Part shown: in pieces, positions 8,479 to 16,425 of the stretch
Numbering within the stretch: the stretch's first letter is position 1
Layout: the number at the start of each line of letters is the position of its first letter
Source of the DNA: Solibacillus sp. FSL R7-0682
GTDB taxonomy: Bacteria > Bacillota > Bacilli > Bacillales_A > Planococcaceae
Assembly (NCBI RefSeq): GCF_038005985.1
Contig: NZ_JBBOUI010000001.1
Coordinates: 2,872,001-2,936,000 of the forward strand
DNA length: 64,000 nucleotides
Direction of reading: 5' to 3'
Made by a program: the position numbers and the translations under genes
Notes under the pieces: model-generated
Database searches by the model: none
Seen by the model: the letters and a program-made list of their open reading frames with translations, nothing else
What the model was told of the DNA's origin: nothing

Positions 8479-8870
8479 GTCAACATCTCCTTAAGATTGC
8501 TTTTTATATACTAATTGAAGCTTACTTAGCTATGTAAAAACAGCTAATTAGAGATCAATTATGCCTTAACATAATTGCGTTCGAATTTGGGATTTTATGT
8601 GCTCAAAGAACACTACCTAATTCATACCATTCGCCATAGGCAATTCCTTTTTCACTAGTGTTTGGTTACATGCGAAAAGGAGTTAAATTTCCTACATTAG
8701 TTTAACATGAAGTGTGTACGTGTTCTATTGCAAATGTCATATTGAAACAAAAAATCAGACCTTTGACGGAAACTTTTGTACACAATTTATTTTTTTGTAA
8801 AGTACCCTTTTTAATACTAGCTATTTTAAACGACATACTATGTAAAACGAAAGTTATAGAAATTCGTTCC
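8479..8870. other. Leader region of korAB without a gene
   Basis: About 390 bases between korA and the spoVS terminator. Two overlapping short frames (8702-8923 minus, 8712-8936 plus) run through the terminator hairpin and have no ribosome sites, so I reject them. The korA promoter should lie here, but I see no convincing -35/-10 pair with correct spacing. Confidence 0.5.
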
Positions 8871-8920
8871 AAAAGAAAAAACACCTGTAAGAAGAAATCT
8901 AGCTTCCTCTTACAAGTGTT
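8871..8920 (-). terminator. Rho-independent terminator of spoVS
   Basis: A 17-bp stem with two G-T wobbles (arms AACACTTGTAAGAGGAA and TTCTTCTTACAGGTGTT on the minus strand, 8880-8920) is followed by a run of six T, then C and more T. It begins 13 bases after the spoVS stop. Confidence 0.92.
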
Positions 8921-8932
8921 CATGTTTATGAT

Positions 8933-9199
8933 TTAACGAACTCTTTTTTCAACGAGTAGTTTCAATGCCGTACGATCTTCGCCAGCAATAATAATATCCG
9001 CAAAAGCTGGTGCACAAATTAAATCGGTTCCACTTGGTGCTACAAATCCCCTAGCAATTGCTACTGCTTTAATCGCTTGATTCAATGCCCCCGCACCTAC
9101 TGCCTGCATTTCCGCAAATCCTTGCTCTCGTATGACGGCTACGAGTGCTCCTGCAACAGAATTGGGATTAGAACGAGATGATACTTTTAATGAATCCAC
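8933..9199 (-). CDS. spoVS: Stage V sporulation protein S
   Basis: A small (88-residue) Alba-fold-like protein needed for normal progress through stage V of sporulation in B. subtilis. The core is almost invariant: KVSSRSNPNSVAGALV, GAGALNQAIKAVAIARGF and APSGTDLICAPAF. The start is GTG at 9197-9199, with GAGGAGG upstream. It is followed by a strong terminator, so it is monocistronic. In B. subtilis it follows ymdB directly; here ymdB is about 30 kb away because the polysaccharide locus lies between. I searched the upstream region for a sigma-H promoter and did not find a clear one. Confidence 0.97.
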   Translation of the reverse strand: MDSLKVSSRSNPNSVAGALVAVIREQGFAEMQAVGAGALNQAIKAVAIARGFVAPSGTDLICAPAFADIIIAGEDRTALKLLVEKRVR

Positions 9200-9318
9200 A
9201 GCTATTCCTCCTCAACTAATACTGCTTCGTTTTAAGACAAAAAATTTATTGCCTGTACGTCATTGTATGCGCCAGTATTCTGAAATAGACTTTTAAAACT
9301 GGAACTATTTTTAAAGAA

Positions 9319-10041
9319 TTACTCAACGAAACTATACTCTTCATAATACTTCTGATGACCCGGTGTCATATAATTATTTAACACTACCCCTAATATTTTG
9401 GAATGGGTAGTCGATAAAATTGCCTTCGCCTTTTGGACAGCACTTTTTTCAACAACACCCGCATTTACAATTAATATTGTGCCATCGCATTTATTTGCTA
9501 AAATTTGAGCATCTGAAACAGATAATAATGGTGGCGAATCGATAATAATTATGTCATAATCCTTCTGTACTTCAAGGACCAATTCATCCATTGCATTTGA
9601 AGACAGTAATTCAGATGGATTTGGTGGAATCGGACCACTAGTGATGACATAAAGCCCAACAATAAAAGTCTCTTGAATGGCTTCTTCAATTGAAGCCTTT
9701 TTTGTTAATACTTTGGATAGTCCTACTTTGTTGAAGGTTTTAAATGTATGGTGCAACGTCGGTTTCCTTAAATCTCCATCAATGATTAAGACTCTTTTCC
9801 CTTCCTGCGCAAATACGACCCCAAGATTAGCCGCATTCGTGGATTTCCCTTCTCCTGGTGTAGATGAGGTAACTAAAATCGTTTTTAATTCTTGGTCCGT
9901 CATTGAAAATGTGATGTTTGTACGAATTGTACGAAATTGCTCTAATATATATGATTTCCCCCCAGAAATTGTAACTAGCTTTCGGGCTATTTTTGAATGT
10001 TGCAACTTTTTTTTCTTTTTCCTTCTAATCAATTTAAACAT
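9319..10041 (-). CDS. Polysaccharide co-polymerase tyrosine kinase (BY-kinase, CapB/YwqD type)
   Basis: A cytoplasmic bacterial tyrosine kinase of 240 residues that works with the membrane activator encoded just upstream to control chain length and export. P-loop features are Walker A SSTPGEGKST (59-68), Walker A' LIIDGD (85-90) and Walker B IIIID (164-168). A basic leader (RRKKKKK) starts the protein. The C-terminal tail carries a short tyrosine cluster (Y232, Y233, Y236), the usual autophosphorylation site. It overlaps the modulator gene by 8 bases, showing coupling. The cognate phosphatase is not adjacent but lies at 41308-42078, on the other side of the locus. Confidence 0.93.
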   Translation of the reverse strand: MFKLIRRKKKKKLQHSKIARKLVTISGGKSYILEQFRTIRTNITFSMTDQELKTILVTSSTPGEGKSTNAANLGVVFAQEGKRVLIIDGDLRKPTLHHTFKTFNKVGLSKVLTKKASIEEAIQETFIVGLYVITSGPIPPNPSELLSSNAMDELVLEVQKDYDIIIIDSPPLLSVSDAQILANKCDGTILIVNAGVVEKSAVQKAKAILSTTHSKILGVVLNNYMTPGHQKYYEEYSFVE

Positions 10042-10768
10042 TTAAATTCCTCCTAGCTCTCCGGGAAAAAAGGGAAAGTCGCTTTTCCTTTTCTTCAACA
10101 ATGAAACCTACTACTCCTATAACCGGTAAACCTATAAGTTCTTCAATATCACTCTCGTTCTTTACAGTTGCATCTAAAATTTCTAGTAAAATTGCCACTC
10201 CAATACCCAACATGAAACCAATAATTGCTCCAATTGCAATATTTAGCGTCTTGTTTGGTTTTACTGGATTTGGTATATCACTAAGTTTTGCTACTGATAA
10301 AATCGTAATATTATCAACACTCATCAGCTTTGGAATTTGCTCTTTAAACACTTCTGCCACCGTATTCGAAATATTAACAGCTAGTTCCGGATCAGAATTC
10401 AATACGCCGATGTTAACAACTTTTGATTCACTTTCACTCGACACTGATATTTGATTCATTAATTGTCCTGGGGTCATATTTAACTTAAGTTCTTCAATAA
10501 CGGGGGTTAAGATGACTGGACTTGTGATGATGACATTATACGTATTAATTAAACGTAGGTCGGTCTCTGTTGTTTGCCATGAATACACTTCCTCAGGACC
10601 ACTATTTTGATTAACTAATATTTGTGTGTTTGCCTGATAGAGAGGAGTTAGCAGATAAAGACTAATACCGATGGCAATTCCAATACTTAAAATCATTAGT
10701 ATTATAATTAGTAATAATCTTTTTCTAATAATTTTTGCGATATCATGTAAGCTGATTGTTTCTTCCAA
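10034..10768 (-). CDS. Wzz/CapA-type chain-length determinant and kinase activator (YwqC-like)
   Basis: A 244-residue membrane protein with two transmembrane segments (about 18-38 and 175-197) flanking an extracytoplasmic domain, the Wzz topology. In Firmicutes the kinase is a separate protein activated by the C-terminal cytoplasmic tail of this partner. Here that tail ends in basic residues and the gene overlaps the kinase gene. The start is TTG at 10766-10768 with AAGGGGG 8 bases before it. A terminator at 10861-10899 separates this pair from the biosynthetic genes upstream, so the pair probably has its own promoter in 10769-10860. Confidence 0.92.
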   Translation of the reverse strand: MEETISLHDIAKIIRKRLLLIIILMILSIGIAIGISLYLLTPLYQANTQILVNQNSGPEEVYSWQTTETDLRLINTYNVIITSPVILTPVIEELKLNMTPGQLMNQISVSSESESKVVNIGVLNSDPELAVNISNTVAEVFKEQIPKLMSVDNITILSVAKLSDIPNPVKPNKTLNIAIGAIIGFMLGIGVAILLEILDATVKNESDIEELIGLPVIGVVGFIVEEKEKRLSLFSRRARRNLNV

Positions 10769-10860
10769 TTTTAATGCCCCCTTAAGACAGATTTACTATA
10801 AAAGATGCTATTAATTTCATATGAAGTAAACAATCAAATTATTACTTCGACAATTCTGTT

Positions 10861-10899
10861 AAAAACAAAAATCCCCAGAGTATAAAGCATACTTTGGGA
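10861..10899 (-). terminator. Terminator at the end of the polysaccharide biosynthesis genes
   Basis: Hairpin at 10872-10899 with a stem of about 11 bp (one wobble) and loop AAAGC. On the minus strand it is followed by ATTTTTGTTTTT. It lies about 60 bases after the stop of the acyltransferase gene. Confidence 0.82.
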
Positions 10900-10960
10900 A
10901 TTCGATTTATAATTTAATTGATGGAATTGGCATCGATCTAACTATAATGATAAGTTAAGT

Positions 10961-11641
10961 CTACTCTACTTCTATATTAAAGTATCTATAACTCGTTAAA
11001 GCCATAGATTTTGCAGGATTTCCCGAATACATACAGCCTTCTTTTGTATTTTTATTGACTACTGCTCCAGAGGCAATGAAACAGTCTTTTCCTATTTTTA
11101 TAGAGTCATTTAATGTACTATTTATACCTAGAAAGCAGCTTTCCCCTATTTCACATCCACCTGCAATAACAACGTGAGAAGTTATAAAACTATTGTCTTT
11201 TATAACTGAACGATGCCCAATATGATTACCGCTCCAAATAATTACATTATTCCCTACTTCAACATGATGCTGCAGGACATTGTTTTCGAAAATAAAGGTG
11301 TTTTCTCCAATTTTTACATTTCTCCATACAAACGATTTTGTGCTAATGTATGAAACGATCTCATAGCCTTTATTTTTCACTTCATTATATAATCTAGTTC
11401 TGGGTCTATTTAATTTAGTACTATTAATAGCAACAAAAACTTTATACTGATCAGGCGAATACCTTTGATCGATTTCCTCAAAAGGAACTATAGGTAAATC
11501 ATACAGTGTCTCCCGCTTCAAATACTCTTTTTCAACCGCAAATGCTATGACACGATATGGGGAATCATAAGTAAAATATTCATATGCTATTTCGGCAAAT
11601 TCTCCATCCCCAACCAATAGTAACAACTCTTCATTTTTCAT
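10961..11641 (-). CDS. NeuD/PglD-type left-handed beta-helix acyltransferase
   Basis: About 227 residues. The N-terminal half is a small Rossmann-like nucleotide-sugar binding domain (LLLLVGDGEFAEIAYEYF), and the C-terminal half consists of hexapeptide repeats (V.IGENT, VGNNVIIW, IGHRSVI, IGESCF, IGKDCF). This is the fold of NeuD, PglD and VioB, which acylate amino sugars or sialic acids on sugar nucleotides. The ATG at 11639-11641 lies inside the acyl carrier protein gene (overlap 11 bases), so translation is coupled to it. The tight link to a dedicated ACP and a KAS III-like enzyme suggests the acyl donor may be an acyl-ACP rather than acetyl-CoA; that is inference. Confidence 0.85.
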   Translation of the reverse strand: MKNEELLLLVGDGEFAEIAYEYFTYDSPYRVIAFAVEKEYLKRETLYDLPIVPFEEIDQRYSPDQYKVFVAINSTKLNRPRTRLYNEVKNKGYEIVSYISTKSFVWRNVKIGENTFIFENNVLQHHVEVGNNVIIWSGNHIGHRSVIKDNSFITSHVVIAGGCEIGESCFLGINSTLNDSIKIGKDCFIASGAVVNKNTKEGCMYSGNPAKSMALTSYRYFNIEVE

Positions 11642-11879
11642 AGGCAATTACATGTAAATATTGCTTCACTTTATCTATTACATCTTGAAATATTTCAGTA
11701 TCTTGGAAAATTTCTATAGGTAGTTTGGCATTAAACTTCTCCTCACAATATGAAACTAAGTCCATTCTTGTTAATGAGTCCCATTCTTCAATATTGTCTA
11801 AACGCGTATCCATTGTTAGCGTACCTTCTTTTAATTCTAAAATGTCTTCACATAACGCTATAAATTGCTTTAGATTCAT
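11631..11879 (-). CDS. Dedicated acyl carrier protein
   Basis: An 82-residue acidic ACP. The phosphopantetheine attachment serine is S35 in WDSLTRMD, with the usual helix II sequence following. It is not the fatty-acid synthesis AcpP, which normally sits beside fabG/rnc and has a DSL.VVEL motif. Its place between a KAS III-like gene and a sugar acyltransferase shows a pathway-specific carrier. The ribosome site GGGGGG lies just before the ATG at 11877-11879. Such ACPs in O-antigen and capsule loci carry hydroxyacyl or branched acyl groups destined for amino sugars; which acyl group is carried here cannot be read from sequence. Confidence 0.9.
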   Translation of the reverse strand: MNLKQFIALCEDILELKEGTLTMDTRLDNIEEWDSLTRMDLVSYCEEKFNAKLPIEIFQDTEIFQDVIDKVKQYLHVIAYEK

Positions 11880-11910
11880 CTATTAGCCCCCCACATCTAC
11901 TAATCTATAG

Positions 11911-12897
11911 TTAATAACGTATTTTTATTGAGCAAACGCCCCAAGATAACCCTACTCCGAATCCAACTAATAAAACCTTGTCCCCGTTTTTAATATGCCC
12001 AAGTTCTATTTCTCTTTTTAAAGCTATTGGAATTGTTGAAGATACCGTATTTCCACAATCGTGCAATTGAATAGAGAATTTTTCCTTATCAATATCCATC
12101 CTTCTTCTCAGAGCATCTAACATATATTTGTTCGCTTGGTGAAAAATAAAGTAATCATAATCATTCAATGTTGTATTTTCTTTAGTTAACAAATCATTTA
12201 TCGCTTTAGGTACTTCTCTCATAGCAAAATTAAATACTTCTGATCCATTCATATAAAGACTACTTCGTGTTCGAATGTTGCCTTTTTCATCTTCAAATTC
12301 CAGTAAAGCTTCAGAATCTACCGGCTCTCTAGATCCTCCTGCAAATATAATTAACTCTTTTGCCCCACTACCATCTGTCCCAAATATAAAAGGGCCAAGA
12401 TTATTTCTATCAGTAGATTCAGTTATTAGAGTTGCGGCCGCTGCATCACCAAATAGTAAGCTCGTGCTGAAATCATTTTCATGAATAAATTTACTGTAAG
12501 TATCCGCTGTTAAGAGTAAAACATTCTTTGCTTGCCCACTTTCAATTAACCCTTTAGCAAGTGACAGGCCATAAACAAATCCCGAACAGCCTAAATTAAA
12601 ATCGAGTGCACCACAACTAGTAGGGAGTTTTAATTTTTCCTGAATGATACATGCCGTTGTTGGCAAAATATAATCCGGAGCTTGCGTACAAAATAATAAA
12701 AAGTCGATTTCACTCTTTTTACAAACACCCTTTGCAAATAATTTTTCAGCAGCTTGTAATGCCAAGTCAGAAGCTGTTTCATTTTTCTCTGCTATATATT
12801 TAGATGAAATCCCAACTTTTTTTGTTAATTTATTGTTTGGGTCATTAAAAATTTGATTTGTTGGAAAATGATATTCTATCGCCATTATTGTTGTCAT
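11911..12897 (-). CDS. 3-oxoacyl-ACP synthase III (FabH-like)
   Basis: 328 residues with the thiolase fold of KAS III enzymes. The catalytic triad is intact: C104 (NLGCSGF), H251 (FHQANKYML) and N281 (GNTVSS). KAS III condenses an acyl-CoA starter with malonyl-ACP to give a 3-oxoacyl-ACP. The gene starts immediately after the pgi stop (TAA directly followed by ATG), and the acyl carrier protein gene follows 31 bases later. This context points to making a short 3-oxoacyl group on the local ACP rather than to bulk fatty-acid synthesis. No ketoreductase is seen beside it, so a reduced (hydroxyacyl) product would need an enzyme encoded elsewhere. Confidence 0.88.
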   Translation of the reverse strand: MTTIMAIEYHFPTNQIFNDPNNKLTKKVGISSKYIAEKNETASDLALQAAEKLFAKGVCKKSEIDFLLFCTQAPDYILPTTACIIQEKLKLPTSCGALDFNLGCSGFVYGLSLAKGLIESGQAKNVLLLTADTYSKFIHENDFSTSLLFGDAAAATLITESTDRNNLGPFIFGTDGSGAKELIIFAGGSREPVDSEALLEFEDEKGNIRTRSSLYMNGSEVFNFAMREVPKAINDLLTKENTTLNDYDYFIFHQANKYMLDALRRRMDIDKEKFSIQLHDCGNTVSSTIPIALKREIELGHIKNGDKVLLVGFGVGLSWGVCSIKIRY

Positions 12898-14205
12898 TTA
12901 CATCCCCATCCCATATTGCTTCTTAACATTTTCCACTTGCAACAATTGAAGCATTTTCTTTTTATAGGCTTCAACACCTGGTTGATCAAATGGATTAACT
13001 TGTAAAAGGGAAGCACTCATCGCACATGCTTTCATAAAAAAATAAATTAGGTACCCTAAATGATAGGCATCTAGCCGCTCTAATTCGAGTTGAATAATCG
13101 GAACTCCTCCTTCCGCATGCGCCATAGCCGTACCTTGTTTGGAAATGGCATTGATTTCGTTAAAGCTATAATTTGCTATATAGTTCAGTTGGTCATCGTT
13201 GCGCTCATCAAACGGCACTTGATAATCAAAAGGAATCTCTTTAAAGTGAAGTAATGTTTCAAAAACTATCGGGCTACCATCTTGTATGAACTGACCTATT
13301 GCATGTAAGTCGGTCGAGTAACTAACCGACGCTGGAAACAAACCCCTTTTCCCTTTCCCTTCACTTTCTCCAAATAATTGCTTCCACCATTCATGGAGTT
13401 TTGCAAGACCTGGTTCAAAAGAGGCTAAAAGTTCAATTTGATAACCATTTTTATAGAGTTCTTGTCGAATCACTGCATAACGATACGCTTCGTTTTGTTC
13501 GAGTTTTTCATTCTTTAAAACCGTCGCTGCTTTTTTAGCTCCTGCTAATAACTTATCAATATCAACACCAGCAACTGCAATTGGTAACAGTCCTGCTGGG
13601 GTTAATACGGAATAGCGACCACCAATATTTGATGGAATTACGAATTGTGTATAGCCAGATTTTTCTGCAACATGTTTTAATAGACCCTTTTCAGCATCAG
13701 TTGTCACTATAATCCGATCGTGTGCTTCATTCCCGTAACGATTTTCCATATATTGTCGTAATACACGGAATGCTAACGCCGGTTCCATCGTTGTACCAGA
13801 TTTAGATATAACATTTACAAATACTTCTTTATGTTCAAGACTATTAAGTAGCTGTCTGATATAAGCACCACTCATATTTTGACCTACATAGACAACTTCA
13901 ATCCCATTCGCACAATCACCAAAATACGGTGTTAATGCGTCTTGAATCGCTTTTGCACCTAAAAATGACCCACCTACTCCGATAACTACTAATACATCTG
14001 CAAGCATTTTAATTTTATATGCGGTTTGTTGAATCGAGTTCACCAACTCTACATTATTTTCTAGTGGAGAATTTAGCCACCCTGTCATTTCACTATTAGA
14101 TTTTTCAAGATGATGATGAATCGCTGCTACCGATTTAGTATAATCACTCCACTCAATTTGAATTAAGGATTCATTTAATATACCCGTTTGGAGTAATTGA
14201 ATCAT
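12898..14205 (-). CDS. pgi: Glucose-6-phosphate isomerase, locus-associated copy
   Basis: Interconverts glucose 6-phosphate and fructose 6-phosphate, linking glycolysis to sugar-nucleotide supply. Family motifs are VVIGVGGSFLGAKA, NVISKSGTTMEPALAFR and the C-terminal region FFMKACAMSASLLQVNPFDQPGVEAYK. I choose the ATG at 14203-14205 because GAGGA lies at the right distance, which gives 435 residues; an upstream in-frame ATG at 14220 overlaps that ribosome site. The N terminus is shorter than that of B. subtilis Pgi (450). Being inside a capsule operon and fused by zero spacing to the KAS III gene suggests a specialised or second copy. Confidence 0.93.
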   Translation of the reverse strand: MIQLLQTGILNESLIQIEWSDYTKSVAAIHHHLEKSNSEMTGWLNSPLENNVELVNSIQQTAYKIKMLADVLVVIGVGGSFLGAKAIQDALTPYFGDCANGIEVVYVGQNMSGAYIRQLLNSLEHKEVFVNVISKSGTTMEPALAFRVLRQYMENRYGNEAHDRIIVTTDAEKGLLKHVAEKSGYTQFVIPSNIGGRYSVLTPAGLLPIAVAGVDIDKLLAGAKKAATVLKNEKLEQNEAYRYAVIRQELYKNGYQIELLASFEPGLAKLHEWWKQLFGESEGKGKRGLFPASVSYSTDLHAIGQFIQDGSPIVFETLLHFKEIPFDYQVPFDERNDDQLNYIANYSFNEINAISKQGTAMAHAEGGVPIIQLELERLDAYHLGYLIYFFMKACAMSASLLQVNPFDQPGVEAYKKKMLQLLQVENVKKQYGMGM

Positions 14206-14345
14206 CAAGGTTGTCCTCATTTCATAAGTTTAATAATTTCACCTTTTAAAATTTCCAGGCTGATCAATTTAGATAATAGTTTTATATATTTTTTGCACTT
14301 CTATTATATGATTTAATATGGTTAAAAATTACTAACAAATAATCA

Positions 14346-14380
14346 AAAGACTGAATTCTATTTTATAGAATTCAGTCTTT
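14346..14380. terminator. Perfect 16-bp hairpin between the hydrolase and pgi
   Basis: AAAGACTGAATTCTAT (14346-14361), loop TTT, and its complement at 14365-14380. It lies about 65 bases past the hydrolase stop. The T run is weak on the minus strand, so it may terminate, attenuate, or stabilise the 3' end of the upstream message. Confidence 0.6.
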
Positions 14381-14447
14381 GTCACTATGCGTTCAGAAAC
14401 CCTCAACTAAAAAATAAATCGTAGTGGGGGATATCATAATAATATTA

Positions 14448-16259
14448 TTATTTATTTTTTATAACTGGAAGCACGATATGTGATAGTTGTTCCGGGCCTA
14501 TATGAACTGTATTTATCGCAGTCACAAAATCTTCCTCTGAATCTACACCGAGCGGATTTCCAGTATTCGGGTTTCGGTCGAATCGCGGGAAATTGCTACT
14601 TGCTACAGCAACTCGAATTCTATGTCCCTCATTAAATATATGACTTATTTCATGTAAATTGATTTCTATCTCATATATTTCGCCATCCTCCATAAATACT
14701 TCTCTATCTAGCCCTTCACGAAATCGCATTCGTAATGCCCCTTCATTTAATAAATGAGAAGTACCATCAGGTGAAACATCCGTTATTTTCACAGTGAAAT
14801 CAGTATCAACGGCATTTGATGAAACATATAAGTTGGCTGTAACTGTGCCTCCTATTTCTAGTTGTTCTGTTAACGGATCTGACGTATAGGTTAATGAATG
14901 TTCTTCGGCTGGTCGTTGATCTAATGGTCCTAATCCCAATTCGCCAAATAAATTTCTCCCTCCAATTGTAATAATTGGGCTTTTAGGGTCGTAGTTAAAT
15001 TGATTTTTCGCTTCTAAAAGTGGCGGTTTATTCGACAATAGCGAATCATTTATCGATGTTGCACTGTTACTTTTTTCGCTATTAAAATACCATTTTTCTT
15101 CTACACCTTCAACTGGCCAAACTTGCGTTGTTCTCCATTCATTCGCTCCAATTGTATAATACTGAATAGGATCTTCCTCCATGACACCTGTATCGATATC
15201 TTTTAGCCAGTAATCAAACCAACGTTCCATCTCAGTTATTAAATAAATTTCATCTCCTTCAAAAAAGGAACTATCTCCATCAATACCGTGTTGTCCGAAA
15301 TCTTGATGTGTCCAAGGACCCATAAGAAGTTTCTGATTCCCTTTTGCTCCCTTTCCTCCCTTCTCCTGAAGACCTAGATAGCTTTTCATCGTTCCTTCTA
15401 AAAAAGTGTCATACCAACCTCCAAGATGATAGATTGGGATTTTAATATTTGAGAAGTTAGAAGGAATATCATAATAATCATAGTAATCATCCTGTATATA
15501 ATGTTCAAAAACTGAAGTAAACAATGAATTGTCACTTAAATATGGAAAGCTATTAAGCGGTGTATGCTTAAATAAATCCGGAAACTGCTGATTAGCATCC
15601 AATATTTTAGAATATGTTTCTTTGTCTATTTTTCCTTGCTGTAGCATTTTTATTGAATAAGTAGAGTTGATAAAATACATCCACCTAGTAGCAACTTCAT
15701 GTCTATAAATTCCACCTTCCGCGATAACTTCCTCATAAAATTGCGATGGTGCCATTTGAACAAAAGCAGCCTTTAATCCAGGAGGGTTCGTAGTAGCTAC
15801 TAAATTAGCTGTCATACCAACAGCAGATTTTCCAAAAACGCCTACCTTTCCATTGCTCCATGTTTGTTCGTTTAGCCAAATGACCGTTTGATAGCCATCT
15901 GATGCATCATCCTTAAACAATCGCCATTCCCCTTCAGAACCATATAAACCTCTTATATCCTGAATAACAACTACATATCCTTTTTCAGCCATTCTAATTC
16001 CAAGTTCTCGATAATCGCCCTCTTCTGTGCTACCAAATGCCCCACTACTATATGTAGTTCTAGCTAACAATACGGGATAACGTTTATTATCATTTGGGCG
16101 ATATATACGAGTAGCCAGTTTTACTCCGTCATTCATTTCAATATATACGTCTTCAATAACAGTATCTATTGCACTTTGTCCTTCTTCCTCTGAACACGCA
16201 CATAGAATTATTGATATAAATATAATTATTGATATAAATATTTTATGATTAAATACCAT
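14448..16259 (-). CDS. CocE/NonD (peptidase S15) family hydrolase, lipoprotein
   Basis: 603 residues. A lipoprotein signal (hydrophobic stretch 6-20, lipobox LCAC with C22 as the lipidated residue) places it on the outer face of the membrane. An alpha/beta-hydrolase domain follows with the nucleophile S145 in FGKSAVGM, then the X-Pro dipeptidyl-peptidase C-terminal jelly roll. The family includes cocaine esterase, glutaryl-acylase and alpha-amino acid ester hydrolases, so an acyl ester or amide is the likely substrate. It lies between rmlB and the KAS III/ACP/acyltransferase group, and is separated from both by hairpins. A role in trimming acyl groups from the polysaccharide is a guess from context. 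Confidence 0.85.
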   Translation of the reverse strand: MVFNHKIFISIIIFISIILCACSEEEGQSAIDTVIEDVYIEMNDGVKLATRIYRPNDNKRYPVLLARTTYSSGAFGSTEEGDYRELGIRMAEKGYVVVIQDIRGLYGSEGEWRLFKDDASDGYQTVIWLNEQTWSNGKVGVFGKSAVGMTANLVATTNPPGLKAAFVQMAPSQFYEEVIAEGGIYRHEVATRWMYFINSTYSIKMLQQGKIDKETYSKILDANQQFPDLFKHTPLNSFPYLSDNSLFTSVFEHYIQDDYYDYYDIPSNFSNIKIPIYHLGGWYDTFLEGTMKSYLGLQEKGGKGAKGNQKLLMGPWTHQDFGQHGIDGDSSFFEGDEIYLITEMERWFDYWLKDIDTGVMEEDPIQYYTIGANEWRTTQVWPVEGVEEKWYFNSEKSNSATSINDSLLSNKPPLLEAKNQFNYDPKSPIITIGGRNLFGELGLGPLDQRPAEEHSLTYTSDPLTEQLEIGGTVTANLYVSSNAVDTDFTVKITDVSPDGTSHLLNEGALRMRFREGLDREVFMEDGEIYEIEINLHEISHIFNEGHRIRVAVASSNFPRFDRNPNTGNPLGVDSEEDFVTAINTVHIGPEQLSHIVLPVIKNK

Positions 16260-16333
16260 AATGGCCCCCCACTAAATTTGCTATATTTCATTCCTAACTG
16301 GGAACAATGGTTAATAAATTTGTCGTCATAAGA

Positions 16334-16371
16334 CAGGCACCTCCTATAGTCAATGCGTTCGGAGATGCCTG
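16334..16371. repeat. Inverted repeat between rmlB and the hydrolase gene
   Basis: Arms CAGGCACCTCC (16334-16344) and GGAGATGCCTG (16361-16371) pair except for one base. No T run follows on either strand, so a simple terminator is unlikely. It could be a processing site, an operator, or an attenuating hairpin in the operon. Confidence 0.45.
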
Positions 16372-16425
16372 GTATATTATATGTGTTATTTGATCGCGGT
16401 CTTATTTAAGATCGTAATCTTTTTT

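Noticed and set aside
8702-8936. Two overlapping frames on opposite strands upstream of korA
   Set aside because: Both run through the spoVS terminator hairpin and have no ribosome sites.
9200-9318. Sigma-H promoter expected before spoVS
   Set aside because: Only a GAAT-like -10 was seen, without an AGGA-type -35 at the right distance.
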